Assembly (NCBI GenBank): GCA_038231215.1
Contig: JBBRLS010000018.1
Span: forward strand, 1 to 64,000
DNA: 64,000 nucleotides
Source: Schlegelella_A sp038231215
Lineage (GTDB): Bacteria > Pseudomonadota > Gammaproteobacteria > Burkholderiales > Burkholderiaceae_C
Direction: 5' to 3'
Shown: piece after piece, positions 41,717-49,876 of the stretch
How positions within the stretch are numbered: position 1 is the first letter of the stretch
Layout of the letters: each line of letters starts with the position of its first letter
Position numbers and translations under genes: made by a program
The notes under the pieces: model-generated
Database searches by the model: none
Seen by the model: only the letters and a program-made list of their open reading frames with translations
What the model was told of the DNA's origin: nothing

Positions 41717-42895
41717 ATGGCTGATTCCATCGTCATCGTTTCCGCCGCCCGCACGCCGATCGGCGGCATGCTCGGCGACTTCAGCGCGCTCGCCGCGCAT
41801 CAGCTGGGCTCGGTCGCCATCAAGGCAGCGGTGGAGCGCGCCGGCATCACCGGCGACGCCGTGAGCGAAGTGCTGATGGGCAACTGCCTGATGGCCGGCC
41901 AGGGCCAGGCGCCGGCACGCCAGGCGGCGCTCGGCGCCGGCCTGCCGCAGGCGGCGGGAGCAGTCACGCTCTCGAAGATGTGCGGCTCCGGCATGCGCGC
42001 CATGATGTTCGCGCACGACATGCTGAAGGCCGAGAGCGCCGAGATCGTCGTTGCCGGCGGCATGGAGAGCATGACCAATGCGCCGCACCTCACCTTCGTG
42101 CGCAAGGGCGTGCGCTACGGCACGGCGCAGCTCTACGACCACATGGCGCTCGACGGCCTCGAAGACGCCTACGAGCGCGGCCGCGCGATGGGCGTGTTCG
42201 CCGAGGAGTGCGTCGCCAAGTACAAGTTCAGCCGCGAGGCGATGGACCAGTTCGCCATCACTTCGACGCAGCGCTCGAAGAAGGCCAACGAGGATGGCAG
42301 CTTCGACTGGGAAATGGCACCAGTGACCGTGCCGGGCAAGGGCGGCGACACGGTGATCAAGTTCGACGAGCAGCCGTTCAAGGCCAAGCTCGACAAGATC
42401 CCGGGCCTGAAGCCGGCGTTCAAGAAAGACGGCACGATCACCGCCGCCACCTCGTCGAGCATCTCCGACGGCGCTGCCGCTCTGGTGCTGATGCGCGAAT
42501 CGACCGCCACGCGCCTCGGCGTCAAGCCGATCGCCCGCATCGTTGCCCACGCGGTGCATGCGCAGGCGCCGAACTGGTTCACGACGGCACCGGTCGGCGC
42601 GATCCAGAAGGTGCTGAAGTCGTCGGGCTGGATGTCGGAAGACGTCGAGCTCTGGGAAGTGAACGAGGCCTTCGCCGCGGTCACGATGGCGGCCATGACG
42701 GAGTTCGATCTGCCCGCGCAAATCGTCAATGTGCACGGCGGCGCGGTGGCGCTCGGCCACCCGATCGGCGCGAGCGGCGCGCGCATCGTCGTCACGCTGC
42801 TCGGCGCCTTGCGCCAGGCCGGCAAGAAAAAGGGCGTCGCGGCGCTTTGCATCGGCGGTGGCGAAGCGACGGCGATGGCGGTCGAGCTGTTCTAG
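41717..42895 (+). CDS. Acetyl-CoA C-acyltransferase (thiolase)
   Basis: A 392-residue degradative/biosynthetic thiolase, joining or cleaving 3-ketoacyl-CoA in the cytosol. Cys89 (SKMCGSGMRAMM), His348 (GGAVALGHPIGASG) and Cys378 (ALCIGGGEATAM) are at the same positions as in the Zoogloea acetoacetyl-CoA thiolase. The ATG has AAGAGGAG upstream. It could process the acetoacetate made by HMG-CoA lyase once activated to acetoacetyl-CoA. A LysE-family gene follows after 36 bases. Confidence 0.96.
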   Translation: MADSIVIVSAARTPIGGMLGDFSALAAHQLGSVAIKAAVERAGITGDAVSEVLMGNCLMAGQGQAPARQAALGAGLPQAAGAVTLSKMCGSGMRAMMFAHDMLKAESAEIVVAGGMESMTNAPHLTFVRKGVRYGTAQLYDHMALDGLEDAYERGRAMGVFAEECVAKYKFSREAMDQFAITSTQRSKKANEDGSFDWEMAPVTVPGKGGDTVIKFDEQPFKAKLDKIPGLKPAFKKDGTITAATSSSISDGAAALVLMRESTATRLGVKPIARIVAHAVHAQAPNWFTTAPVGAIQKVLKSSGWMSEDVELWEVNEAFAAVTMAAMTEFDLPAQIVNVHGGAVALGHPIGASGARIVVTLLGALRQAGKKKGVAALCIGGGEATAMAVELF

Positions 42896-42931
42896 GGCGC
42901 GAGCCCCTCCCATAGCGACAACAGACAACAA

Positions 42932-43573
42932 GTGCTGCTCGGCACTCACTCCCTCGGCCTCTTCGCGGCGGCCGTCTTCGTCATCAACGCGACGCCCGGC
43001 GTCGACATGATGCTGACGCTGACGCGCACGCTGCGCTACGGCGTGCGCGGCGGCATGGCGGCGGCATGCGGCGTCATGGCTGGTTGCGTCGTCCATGCGC
43101 TGGCGGCGGCGCTCGGGCTCGCGGCGCTGCTCGCCGCGTCGAGCGCGGCGTTCGCCCTCGTCAAGTGGCTCGGCGCCGGCTATCTTGTGTGGCTGGCCTG
43201 GGGCATGTTGCGCAGCGCCTTCGCCGGCGGCGACGCCGCCGCAGCGCTGCCCACAGCCGAGCGCCCCGGCGTCACCGCGCTGTTTCGGCAGGGCCTTCTG
43301 ACCAACATCCTCAATCCGAAGATCGCACTCTTCTTTCTCGCCCTGCTGCCGCAATTCATCGCCGTCGACGCGCCCGACAAGACGCTCGCCTTCCTGTTTC
43401 TCGGTGCCTGGTTCGTCGTCCAGGGCGGCCTCTTCCTGTTCGGCTTCGTGCTGCTCGTCGCGCCGCTCGGACGTTGGCGCGCGAGCTCGTTCTGGAGGCG
43501 CGGCCTGAATGCGGCGGGCGCTGGCCTCTTCGTCTGGCTGGCGGCGCGCCTCGCGCTCGTCGAGCGCGCATGA
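42932..43573 (+). CDS. LysE/RhtB family amino-acid exporter
   Basis: A 213-residue inner-membrane protein with about six transmembrane helices. The family motif is TPGVDMMLTLTRTLRYGVRGG near the N-terminus, with LVKWLGAGYLVWLAWGMLR and GLLTNILNPKIALFFLALLPQF further on. Members export amino acids or homoserine lactone; the substrate here may be a branched-chain amino acid, given the neighbours, but this is inference. The start is GTG 42932, and its stop overlaps the MaoC-family ATG. Confidence 0.92.
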   Translation: MLLGTHSLGLFAAAVFVINATPGVDMMLTLTRTLRYGVRGGMAAACGVMAGCVVHALAAALGLAALLAASSAAFALVKWLGAGYLVWLAWGMLRSAFAGGDAAAALPTAERPGVTALFRQGLLTNILNPKIALFFLALLPQFIAVDAPDKTLAFLFLGAWFVVQGGLFLFGFVLLVAPLGRWRASSFWRRGLNAAGAGLFVWLAARLALVERA

Positions 43574-44037
43574 CCGCGACGACGGTGAGCGAAGCGCCCG
43601 CCTTAGTCGGCGAGACCTTCACGCTGCGCGTTCGCATCGCCGACGACGAAATCCCGGCCTTCGCGAATTCGGTGCACGACCACAACCCGCTGCACCACGA
43701 CCTGGCCACCGCACTGGCCGCCGGCTATCGTGGCCTGATCGCCTCGGGCACCCAGCTCGGCAGCATCTTCATGGCCATGACGGCAACCCATTTCGCGCAG
43801 CCGACCGCCAGCGGACTGAAGCGATCCGGCGTCGGCATGGGCTTCGACATCCGCTTTCGCGCACCGGTCTACGCCGACGAGGACATCGACCTGCGCTGGG
43901 CCGTGACCGGCATCCTGAAGAAGGACAAGCTCGACGGCTGGATCACCCGTCTCGAGGGCGAGGCGCGAACCGGCGATACGCTCCTGCTCAGCGGCACGGG
44001 CACCCTGCTGCTGCGCTTGCCGAAAGCCGCTGCATGA
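43570..44037 (+). CDS. MaoC-like hot-dog dehydratase
   Basis: A 155-residue hot-dog-fold protein of the MaoC family. The hydratase 2 motif is seen as FANSVHDHNPLHHDLATALA with the Asp/His pair, then GLIASGTQLGSIFMAM and DIRFRAPVYADEDI. It probably hydrates an enoyl-CoA (R-specific type). It overlaps LysE at its start (ATGA) and the acyl-CoA dehydrogenase at its end (ATGA), which means tight coupling. Confidence 0.9.
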   Translation: MTATTVSEAPALVGETFTLRVRIADDEIPAFANSVHDHNPLHHDLATALAAGYRGLIASGTQLGSIFMAMTATHFAQPTASGLKRSGVGMGFDIRFRAPVYADEDIDLRWAVTGILKKDKLDGWITRLEGEARTGDTLLLSGTGTLLLRLPKAAA

Positions 44038-45164
44038 TCCTCGACGAAGACCACCGCGCCGTGCAGGACGCCGTGCGCGCCTACGTGCGGGACCGCATCT
44101 CGCCGCACGCCGCGCAATGGGACCGCGAGGGCCACTTTCCGAAGGCCGAGCTGCAGGGGCTCGCCGCGCTCGGCTGCTACGGCGTCGCCGTGCCCACCGA
44201 CTACGACGGCGCCGGCCTCGACTACCTGGCGCTCGCCGTCATCCTCGAAGAGATCGCGGCGGGCGACGGCGCGACCTCGACCATCGTCAGCGTCAACAAC
44301 TGCCCGGTCTGCTCGATCCTCATGGCCTGGGCCAACGAGGCGCAGAAGGAGCGCTGGCTGAAGCCGCTGGCGCGCGGCGAGATGCTGGGCGCGTTCTGTC
44401 TCACCGAGCCGCACGTCGGCTCGCAAGCCGACGGGCTGAAGACGACGGCCGTGCGCGATGGTGCCGACTACGTGCTGAATGGCGTCAAGCAGTTCATCAC
44501 CAGCGGCAAGAACGGCGACCTCGCGATCGTCATGGCGGTGACCGACAAGGCGGCCGGCAAGCGGGGCATCAGCGCCTTCGTCGTGCCTACGACGACGCCG
44601 GGCTACAACGTGGCGCGTCTCGAAGAAAAGCTCGGCCAGCACGCCAGCGACACCGCGCAGATCGTCTTCGAGAACTGCCGCGTGCCGGCCGACCACCTGC
44701 TCGGCGAAGAAGGCCAGGGCCTGAAGATCGCGCTCTCGGGGCTCGAAGGCGGGCGCATCGGCATCGGCGCACAGGCGATCGGCATGGCGCGTGCCGCCTT
44801 CGACGCGGCGCTCGCCTACTCGAAGGACCGCGTCGCCTTCGGCAAGCCGATCTTCGAGCACCAGGCCGTGCAGTTCCGCCTCGCCGGCATGGCGACGCAG
44901 ATCGAGGTGGCGCGCCAGATGGTGCATCACGCGGCGAGCCTGAAGGACGCCGGCCTGCCCTGTCTCAAGGAGGCGGCGATGGGCAAGCTCTTCGCCAGCG
45001 AGATGGCCGAGCGCGTCTGCAGCGAGGCGATCCAGGTCTTCGGCGGCTACGGCTACGTGAGCGACTTTCCCGTCGAGCGCATCTACCGGGACGTGCGCGT
45101 CTGCCAGATCTACGAAGGCACGTCGGACGTGCAGAAGATCCTCATCGCGCGCGCCCTGGGCTGA
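44034..45164 (+). CDS. Acyl-CoA dehydrogenase (short/branched chain type)
   Basis: A FAD enzyme of 376 residues that makes 2-enoyl-CoA from acyl-CoA and passes electrons to ETF. Signatures: GAFCLTEPHVGSQADGLKTT, NGVKQFITSGKNGD, and FGKPIFEHQAVQFRLAGMA. The catalytic Glu is at the usual C-terminal site (about 361) in CQIYEGTSDVQKILIARALG, as in short-chain and 2-methylbutyryl/isobutyryl-CoA enzymes. It is the last gene of the thiolase-LysE-MaoC-ACAD run. A dispersed repeat follows. Confidence 0.95.
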   Translation: MILDEDHRAVQDAVRAYVRDRISPHAAQWDREGHFPKAELQGLAALGCYGVAVPTDYDGAGLDYLALAVILEEIAAGDGATSTIVSVNNCPVCSILMAWANEAQKERWLKPLARGEMLGAFCLTEPHVGSQADGLKTTAVRDGADYVLNGVKQFITSGKNGDLAIVMAVTDKAAGKRGISAFVVPTTTPGYNVARLEEKLGQHASDTAQIVFENCRVPADHLLGEEGQGLKIALSGLEGGRIGIGAQAIGMARAAFDAALAYSKDRVAFGKPIFEHQAVQFRLAGMATQIEVARQMVHHAASLKDAGLPCLKEAAMGKLFASEMAERVCSEAIQVFGGYGYVSDFPVERIYRDVRVCQIYEGTSDVQKILIARALG

Positions 45165-45173
45165 CCAGCTGCT

Positions 45174-45243
45174 GTCATCCCGAGCGAAGCGAAGGATCTC
45201 GCTTGCCGCCAGGTCCGAGATTCTTCGCTGCGCTCAGAATGAC
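45174..45243. repeat. Dispersed inverted-repeat element, copy 2
   Basis: GTCATCCCGAGCGAAGCGAA with GGATCTCG on the left and CGAGATTCTTCGCTGCGCTC with AGAATGAC on the right form an imperfect hairpin. It matches copy 1 at 41571-41634. It lies between the convergent acyl-CoA dehydrogenase and P450 genes, where it could end transcription from both sides. Confidence 0.85.
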
Positions 45244-45252
45244 ATGAGATGT

Positions 45253-46716
45253 TCAGCGGCCCGACCGCGCCGCCAGCTTCATGCGCAGGCCGACCGGAAA
45301 CATCGCAAACGCCAGCCGCTCGGCCGGCGCCTTGCCCGACTCGGTGCCGACGTCCACGAGCGTGTAGTTGCGCGCGATCAGCGAGAGCACCATCTTCATC
45401 TCCAGCAGCGCCAGGTAGCGGCCGGGGCAGAGCCGCGGGCCGCCGCCGAAGGGCATGGAGGCGCGATTCAGTGCGCGTGTGCTTTCGGCGCCGCCGTCGA
45501 GCCAGCGCGCGGGCCGGAACTCGGCGGCATCGCTGCCCAAGGTCGCCGTGTCGATCGCGGGCTTGCGCATGACGCAGAAGACGATCGTGCCTTTGCGTAT
45601 CGGCATGCCGGCGAGCGTCGAGTCGCGATTCGACTCGACGAAGATGAGCGGCGCGACCGGACGCAGGCGCATCGCCTCGTGAATGCATGCATCGACGTAG
45701 TCGAGCCCGCGCGCTCGGTCGAAGTCGTGCAGCACGCGTTCGTCGCCCAGCGTCGCGTCGACCTCGTCGACCAGCCTTTGCCACGCGTCGCGATCGCGGT
45801 GCAGCAGATAGAGCGCCCAGCCGAGCGTGTTGGCGGTGGTGTCTTCGCCGCCCAGCAGCACGGTCAGCACGTTGCCGGCGATCTGCGCCTCGCTGAGGGC
45901 GCTGCCGTCGGCGTCGCGTGCGGCAAGCAAGGCCTCGAGAAGATTGGGCGGCTTGGCGGCGCGCTCGGGCTCGGCCGCCATGCGCGTGCGCGCCTCCTCG
46001 ACGAAGCCGCGCACCGCCTTGTGCACCTCGGCGAGGTGACGATCGAAGTCGCGGTCGATCGGCAGGCGGACGTGGCGCCAGTAAGGGAATGGCATGTTGA
46101 TGCGCCGATAGATCATCGGGAAGACCTTGTCGAGGTGCGCTTGCAGCACGTCGTGGCCGGCCTCGATGGTGTTGACGTCGGAACCGAAGGCGAGGCCCGC
46201 CGTCACGTCGACGGTGTAGCGCATGAGCTGCGCCTGCAGGTCGATCGCCTCGCCGCTTTGCGCCGCGGCGCCGAGGCGGCGGTCGAAGCGCTCGGTGACG
46301 CGGACCAGCGACGGAAAGAAGCGCGCCAGGTGACCCGGGTCGAAGGCCGACATGACGAGCCGGCGCTGCCGCCGCCAGTCGTCGCCTTCGGCGGTGAAGA
46401 CGCCGTCGCCGCCCATTTCCTTGATGACCGAGCCGACGACGCCGATGCGCTTCCAGCCGTCGGGACGATCGCGCAGCAGGCCGGCGATGAGCGGGCCGTC
46501 GGCGAGCACGACGATGGGCCGGCCGCCGAGCGTGAGGCGGTAGAGCGGGCCGTACTCGTCGGCCCATCGCTCCAGCCGCTCGTGCATGCGCGGCAGGTCG
46601 AGTTGCGGCAGGTTGCCGAGCACGGGCCAGGGGCGCGGGCCGCGCAGGTCCTTCAGCGATCGCGGCGCAGGCGCGCGCGCTGGCTCGGCGGCGGCCTCGG
46701 TCGACATGTGCTCCAT
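45253..46716 (-). CDS. Cytochrome P450
   Basis: A 487-residue haem monooxygenase with no membrane anchor. Key motifs: I-helix GGEDTTANTL, K-helix EAMR, meander AEFRPARWL, and the haem loop FGGGPRLCPGRYLAL with the ligand Cys at about 430. The overall layout is class II/CYP102-like heme domain type rather than the short CYP101 type. ATG 46716 has CAGGAG upstream; a longer frame to 46833 would overlap the divergent isomerase gene. The redox partner gene is not nearby and the substrate is unknown. Confidence 0.94.
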   Translation of the reverse strand: MEHMSTEAAAEPARAPAPRSLKDLRGPRPWPVLGNLPQLDLPRMHERLERWADEYGPLYRLTLGGRPIVVLADGPLIAGLLRDRPDGWKRIGVVGSVIKEMGGDGVFTAEGDDWRRQRRLVMSAFDPGHLARFFPSLVRVTERFDRRLGAAAQSGEAIDLQAQLMRYTVDVTAGLAFGSDVNTIEAGHDVLQAHLDKVFPMIYRRINMPFPYWRHVRLPIDRDFDRHLAEVHKAVRGFVEEARTRMAAEPERAAKPPNLLEALLAARDADGSALSEAQIAGNVLTVLLGGEDTTANTLGWALYLLHRDRDAWQRLVDEVDATLGDERVLHDFDRARGLDYVDACIHEAMRLRPVAPLIFVESNRDSTLAGMPIRKGTIVFCVMRKPAIDTATLGSDAAEFRPARWLDGGAESTRALNRASMPFGGGPRLCPGRYLALLEMKMVLSLIARNYTLVDVGTESGKAPAERLAFAMFPVGLRMKLAARSGR

Positions 46717-46810
46717 CGAAAGTCGCTCCTGTGCAGATCGTGAGGGTTGTACCACCGTGCGTTCGGGCGGCGCCTCTTGTCGACGCACGGCCGGACAAGT
46801 ACCCTTTGCC

Positions 46811-47422
46811 ATGCCCGCGACTCCATTGGCCATCGACTTCTACGTCGACTTCTCTTCGCCCTATACCTACATCGCGTCGGAATGGATCGAGGCGCTGGCC
46901 GCAAGGCACGGCCGCACCGTCGACTGGAAGGCGATCCTGCTCGGCGTCACCTTCCAGGCGGCCGAGCTGCGGAGCCCGGTCAGCCATCCGATCAAGCGCG
47001 AATATTCGTTGCACGACTTCGACCGCTCGGCGCGCTTCGCCGGCGTGCCCTTCACCTTGCCCGATCCCTTTCCGATCGGCACGCAGAACGCGGCGCGCCT
47101 GTTCTGGTGGTTGAAGGACGAGCGGCCCGCGTCGGCGGCGCCCTGGGCGCGGCACTGCCTTCGCGCCTATTTCACGCGCAACGTCAACCTTTCCGATGTC
47201 GATGCGCTGAAGCGCCTGGCCGCCGAGTTCGGCATCGACGCCGACGAGGCCGAGGCGGTGTGGACGGCGCCGACCTGGAAGGCGCGCCTGCGCCAGACCT
47301 GCGACGAGGCGATCGCGCGCGGTGTGTTCGGCGCGCCCTTTTTCATCGTCGACGGCGAGCCGTTCTGGGGCAACGACCGGCGCGCCCAGATCGAGCGCTG
47401 GTTGACCGGCGGCCCGTTCTAG
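46811..47422 (+). CDS. 2-hydroxychromene-2-carboxylate isomerase / DsbA-family GST-kappa-like
   Basis: A 203-residue protein with a thioredoxin fold and helical insert. It starts IDFYVDFSSPYTYIASEWIE, where Ser replaces the CxxC of DsbA, as in HCCA isomerases that isomerise a naphthalene-pathway intermediate using glutathione. PFPIGTQNAARLFWW and VFGAPFFIVDGEPFWGNDR are typical. Many members have other, unknown substrates. It is divergent from the P450 gene (about 95 bases between starts), which hints at joint work on an aromatic compound. Confidence 0.9.
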   Translation: MPATPLAIDFYVDFSSPYTYIASEWIEALAARHGRTVDWKAILLGVTFQAAELRSPVSHPIKREYSLHDFDRSARFAGVPFTLPDPFPIGTQNAARLFWWLKDERPASAAPWARHCLRAYFTRNVNLSDVDALKRLAAEFGIDADEAEAVWTAPTWKARLRQTCDEAIARGVFGAPFFIVDGEPFWGNDRRAQIERWLTGGPF

Positions 47423-47459
47423 CCCGGCATCGCCAGACATTTTTCAGGAATTCATCACG

Positions 47460-48026
47460 ATGGAATTGCTCGGCTACCTGCGCACGCAGGTCCACGCCAA
47501 CCGGCTCGCCAATCACCGCCTGCATCACGCCATGCGAACGCTGTCGCGCGAGGAATTCCTGGCGACGCGAACGAACTTTTTCCCGAGCCTGGCGGAGACG
47601 CTCAACCACATCCTCGCCGTCGACCTCTACTACCTCGCCGCACTGCACGGCGAGGCCGACATGGCGCGCCAGTGGGATGACGCGCCGGTTTGCGAAACCG
47701 TCGCCGATCTCGCCTTTGCGCAGGCAGCCGCCGACCAGCGCTTCATCGATCACGTCGGCGCGCTTTCGGCGGCGCAACTCGAGGACGTCGTCGACATGGT
47801 TCGCAACGAAGGCCGCATCCAGCGCGAGCAGCGCGGCCACGTCATCGCCCATCTGCTCAACCACCAGGTGCATCACCGCGGCCAGGCGCATGCCATGCTC
47901 GCTGGCACCGCCGTCAAGCCGCCGCAGATCGATGAATTCCTGATGCCGAGCGAGGCGCACTTTCGTGTCGACGAACTGAAGGCGCTCGGCTGGACCGAGG
48001 CGGCGCTGTTCAAGACGGCTGCATGA
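47460..48026 (+). CDS. DinB family protein
   Basis: A 188-residue four-helix-bundle protein of the DinB/YfiT type. The three metal-binding histidines are visible: LNHILAVDLYY (His about 50), and the pair in HLLNHQVHHRGQAHAML. DinB proteins are putative thiol- or metal-dependent transferases; the role here is unknown. The stop lies within the left arm of the vapBC operator. Confidence 0.88.
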   Translation: MELLGYLRTQVHANRLANHRLHHAMRTLSREEFLATRTNFFPSLAETLNHILAVDLYYLAALHGEADMARQWDDAPVCETVADLAFAQAAADQRFIDHVGALSAAQLEDVVDMVRNEGRIQREQRGHVIAHLLNHQVHHRGQAHAMLAGTAVKPPQIDEFLMPSEAHFRVDELKALGWTEAALFKTAA

Positions 48027-48069
48027 GGTGTATGATGCACTCAAATCAATAGATTTATACACATCATGC
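48021..48069. promoter_or_regulatory. vapBC operator/promoter
   Basis: GCATGAGGTGTAT (48021-48033) and ATACACATCATGC (48057-48069) are inverted repeats matching at 12 of 13 positions, with an AT-rich centre (CAAATCAATAGATTTAT). The right arm contains the vapB start codon and the left arm contains the DinB stop. The layout fits autoregulation by a VapB ribbon-helix-helix-type dimer pair. Confidence 0.75.
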
Positions 48070-48305
48070 GCACGAACATCCTGATCGACGACGCAGTTCT
48101 CGATGCAGCCATGCGGGCGGGGCCCTACAAGACGAAGAAAGATGCCGTCGAAGCCGGACTGAAGCTGCTCGCCCGGCAGGCTGCATATCGCGAGATCCTG
48201 GCCTTGCGCGGCAAGCTGCGCTGGGACGATGCGGCCGAGGCTGGCCGCCGTGTCGTCAGCGAACCGTCGGTGCAATATGCGGTTCGTCGCAAGCCAAAGA
48301 AATGA
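48066..48305 (+). CDS. vapB: VapB-type antitoxin
   Basis: 79 residues. The N-terminus MRTNILIDDAVLDAAMRAGP with TKKDAVEAGLKLL is the VapB ribbon-helix-helix DNA-binding part of the VapB/MazE-like family. The C-terminal tail should wrap the toxin. Its stop overlaps the toxin ATG (ATGA). The promoter is AT-rich compared with its surroundings. Confidence 0.93.
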   Translation: MRTNILIDDAVLDAAMRAGPYKTKKDAVEAGLKLLARQAAYREILALRGKLRWDDAAEAGRRVVSEPSVQYAVRRKPKK

Positions 48306-48703
48306 TCCTCGTCGACTCGTCGGTATGGATCGATTTCTTCAACGGTCATGAAAATGCGGGCGTCGAACGCCTGGCCGATCTGCTTGCCGACGGCACCGCG
48401 CCGCTCACGATGGCCGACCTCGTTCTCTTCGAGGTGTTGCGCGGCTTCCGTGACGAACAGGACTTCAACGCCGCACGTCGGACGCTGGCCGCGTTGCCGG
48501 TCGTCGAGATCGGTGGCGAAGACGAAGCCGTTCGTGCCGCGCGGCACTACCGCCTGCTCCGCTCTCGAGGCTTGACCGTGAACAGCCCGGTCGATGTGTT
48601 GCTCGCCAGCTTCTGCATCGAGCACGACAGCGCCCTGCTTCACAACGACCGCGACTTCGATGCGCTCGAGCGTCACGCGGGCCTGCGCGTCTGGCGCCCC
48701 TGA
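48302..48703 (+). CDS. vapC: VapC toxin (PIN-domain ribonuclease)
   Basis: 133 residues with the PIN nuclease acid set: Asp5 (ILVDSSVWIDFF), Glu44 (LFEVLRG), Asp98 (SPVDVLLASFC) and Asp116 (LLHNDRDFD). VapC toxins cut tRNA(fMet) or other RNAs. All acidic residues are in place, so it should be active. It overlaps vapB by 4 bases, and its stop is only 3 bases before the next ATG. Confidence 0.95.
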   Translation: MILVDSSVWIDFFNGHENAGVERLADLLADGTAPLTMADLVLFEVLRGFRDEQDFNAARRTLAALPVVEIGGEDEAVRAARHYRLLRSRGLTVNSPVDVLLASFCIEHDSALLHNDRDFDALERHAGLRVWRP

Positions 48704-48706
48704 CCG

Positions 48707-49846
48707 ATGGAGAGCATCTACCTCACCCCCGAGCACGAGCTGCTGCGCGACCAGGTGGCGCGCTTCGTCGCGCGCGAGGTCGAGCCGCACGCGCTCGCCT
48801 GGGAAGACGTCGGCCACACGCCGCGCGAGGTGCTGAAGAAGCTCGGCGGCGCCGGCCTGCTCGGCCTGATGTACGAAGGCGATCACGGCGGCGCCGACGC
48901 CGATACGCTCACCAATCTCGTCTTCGCCGAAGCGCTATCGCAATCGACCTTCGGCGGCTTCATCATCACCGTGCTCGTGCACACCGACATGGCGAGCCCG
49001 CACCTGCACCACGCCGGCACCGCGGCGCAGAAGGCGCGCTGGATGCCGGGCATCACGGCGGGCGTCACCATCACTGCCGTCGCCATCTCCGAGCCGGGCG
49101 CCGGCTCCGACGTCGCCGGCATCCGCACGACGGCCAAGCGATCGGCGGACGGCAACGAGTGGATCCTGAACGGCACCAAGCTCTTCATCACCAACGGCGT
49201 GCTGGCCGACCTGTACTTCGTCGCCGCCAAGACCGGCGAAGGCCGGCACGCGATGTCGATGTTCATCGTCGAGAAAGGCACGCCGGGCTTTCGCGTCGGC
49301 CGCGCGCTCGACAAGTCGGGCTGGCTTTCTTCCGACACGGCAGAGCTGGTGTTCGAGAACTGCCGCATTCCGGCCGACCGGCTGCTCGGCGAAGAGAACC
49401 GCGGCTTCTACTCGGTGATGAAGAACTTCCAGACCGAGCGCATCGCCCTCGGCGCGATGGCCATCGGCCACTGCATGCAGGCGCTCAAGGTGACGCTCGA
49501 GCACGTGCGCGACCGCCGTGCCTTCGGCGCGACCTTGTTCGACAAGCAGGTGATCCGCCAGCGACTGGCGATGCTTGATGCCAAGGTGCGCGCCGCGCGA
49601 TCGTTCATGTACCACTGCGCCTGGCGCGTCACGCAGGGCCACGACGTGGTCCAGGAAGTCTCGATGCTGAAGGCGCTGACCGGCGAGCTCGTCAACGAAG
49701 TCGTCTCCGGCTGCCAGCAGTTCCACGGCGGCATGGGTTACATGCGCGGCACGGTGATCGAGCGGCTCTGGCGCGACGCGCGGGTGCTCGCGATCGGCGG
49801 CGGCGCGACGGAGGTGATGCTCGATGAGGTCGCCAAGCGCTATTGA
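48707..49846 (+). CDS. Acyl-CoA dehydrogenase (LCAD/citronellyl-CoA type)
   Basis: A 379-residue FAD enzyme. FAD/substrate motifs VAISEPGAGSDVAGIRTT, NGTKLFITNGVLAD and FGATLFDKQVIRQRLAMLDAK are normal. The C-terminal YEGT glutamate is replaced (AIGGGATEVMLDEV), so the likely base is Glu244 in NFQTERIALGA, the position used by isovaleryl-CoA and long-chain dehydrogenases. It may act on isovaleryl-CoA or a branched acyl-CoA. It begins 3 bases after vapC, so it may be driven in part by the vapBC promoter. Confidence 0.94.
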   Translation: MESIYLTPEHELLRDQVARFVAREVEPHALAWEDVGHTPREVLKKLGGAGLLGLMYEGDHGGADADTLTNLVFAEALSQSTFGGFIITVLVHTDMASPHLHHAGTAAQKARWMPGITAGVTITAVAISEPGAGSDVAGIRTTAKRSADGNEWILNGTKLFITNGVLADLYFVAAKTGEGRHAMSMFIVEKGTPGFRVGRALDKSGWLSSDTAELVFENCRIPADRLLGEENRGFYSVMKNFQTERIALGAMAIGHCMQALKVTLEHVRDRRAFGATLFDKQVIRQRLAMLDAKVRAARSFMYHCAWRVTQGHDVVQEVSMLKALTGELVNEVVSGCQQFHGGMGYMRGTVIERLWRDARVLAIGGGATEVMLDEVAKRY

Positions 49847-49876
49847 CACGCCGGTTGCGGCCGGCAGAAAGACGAC

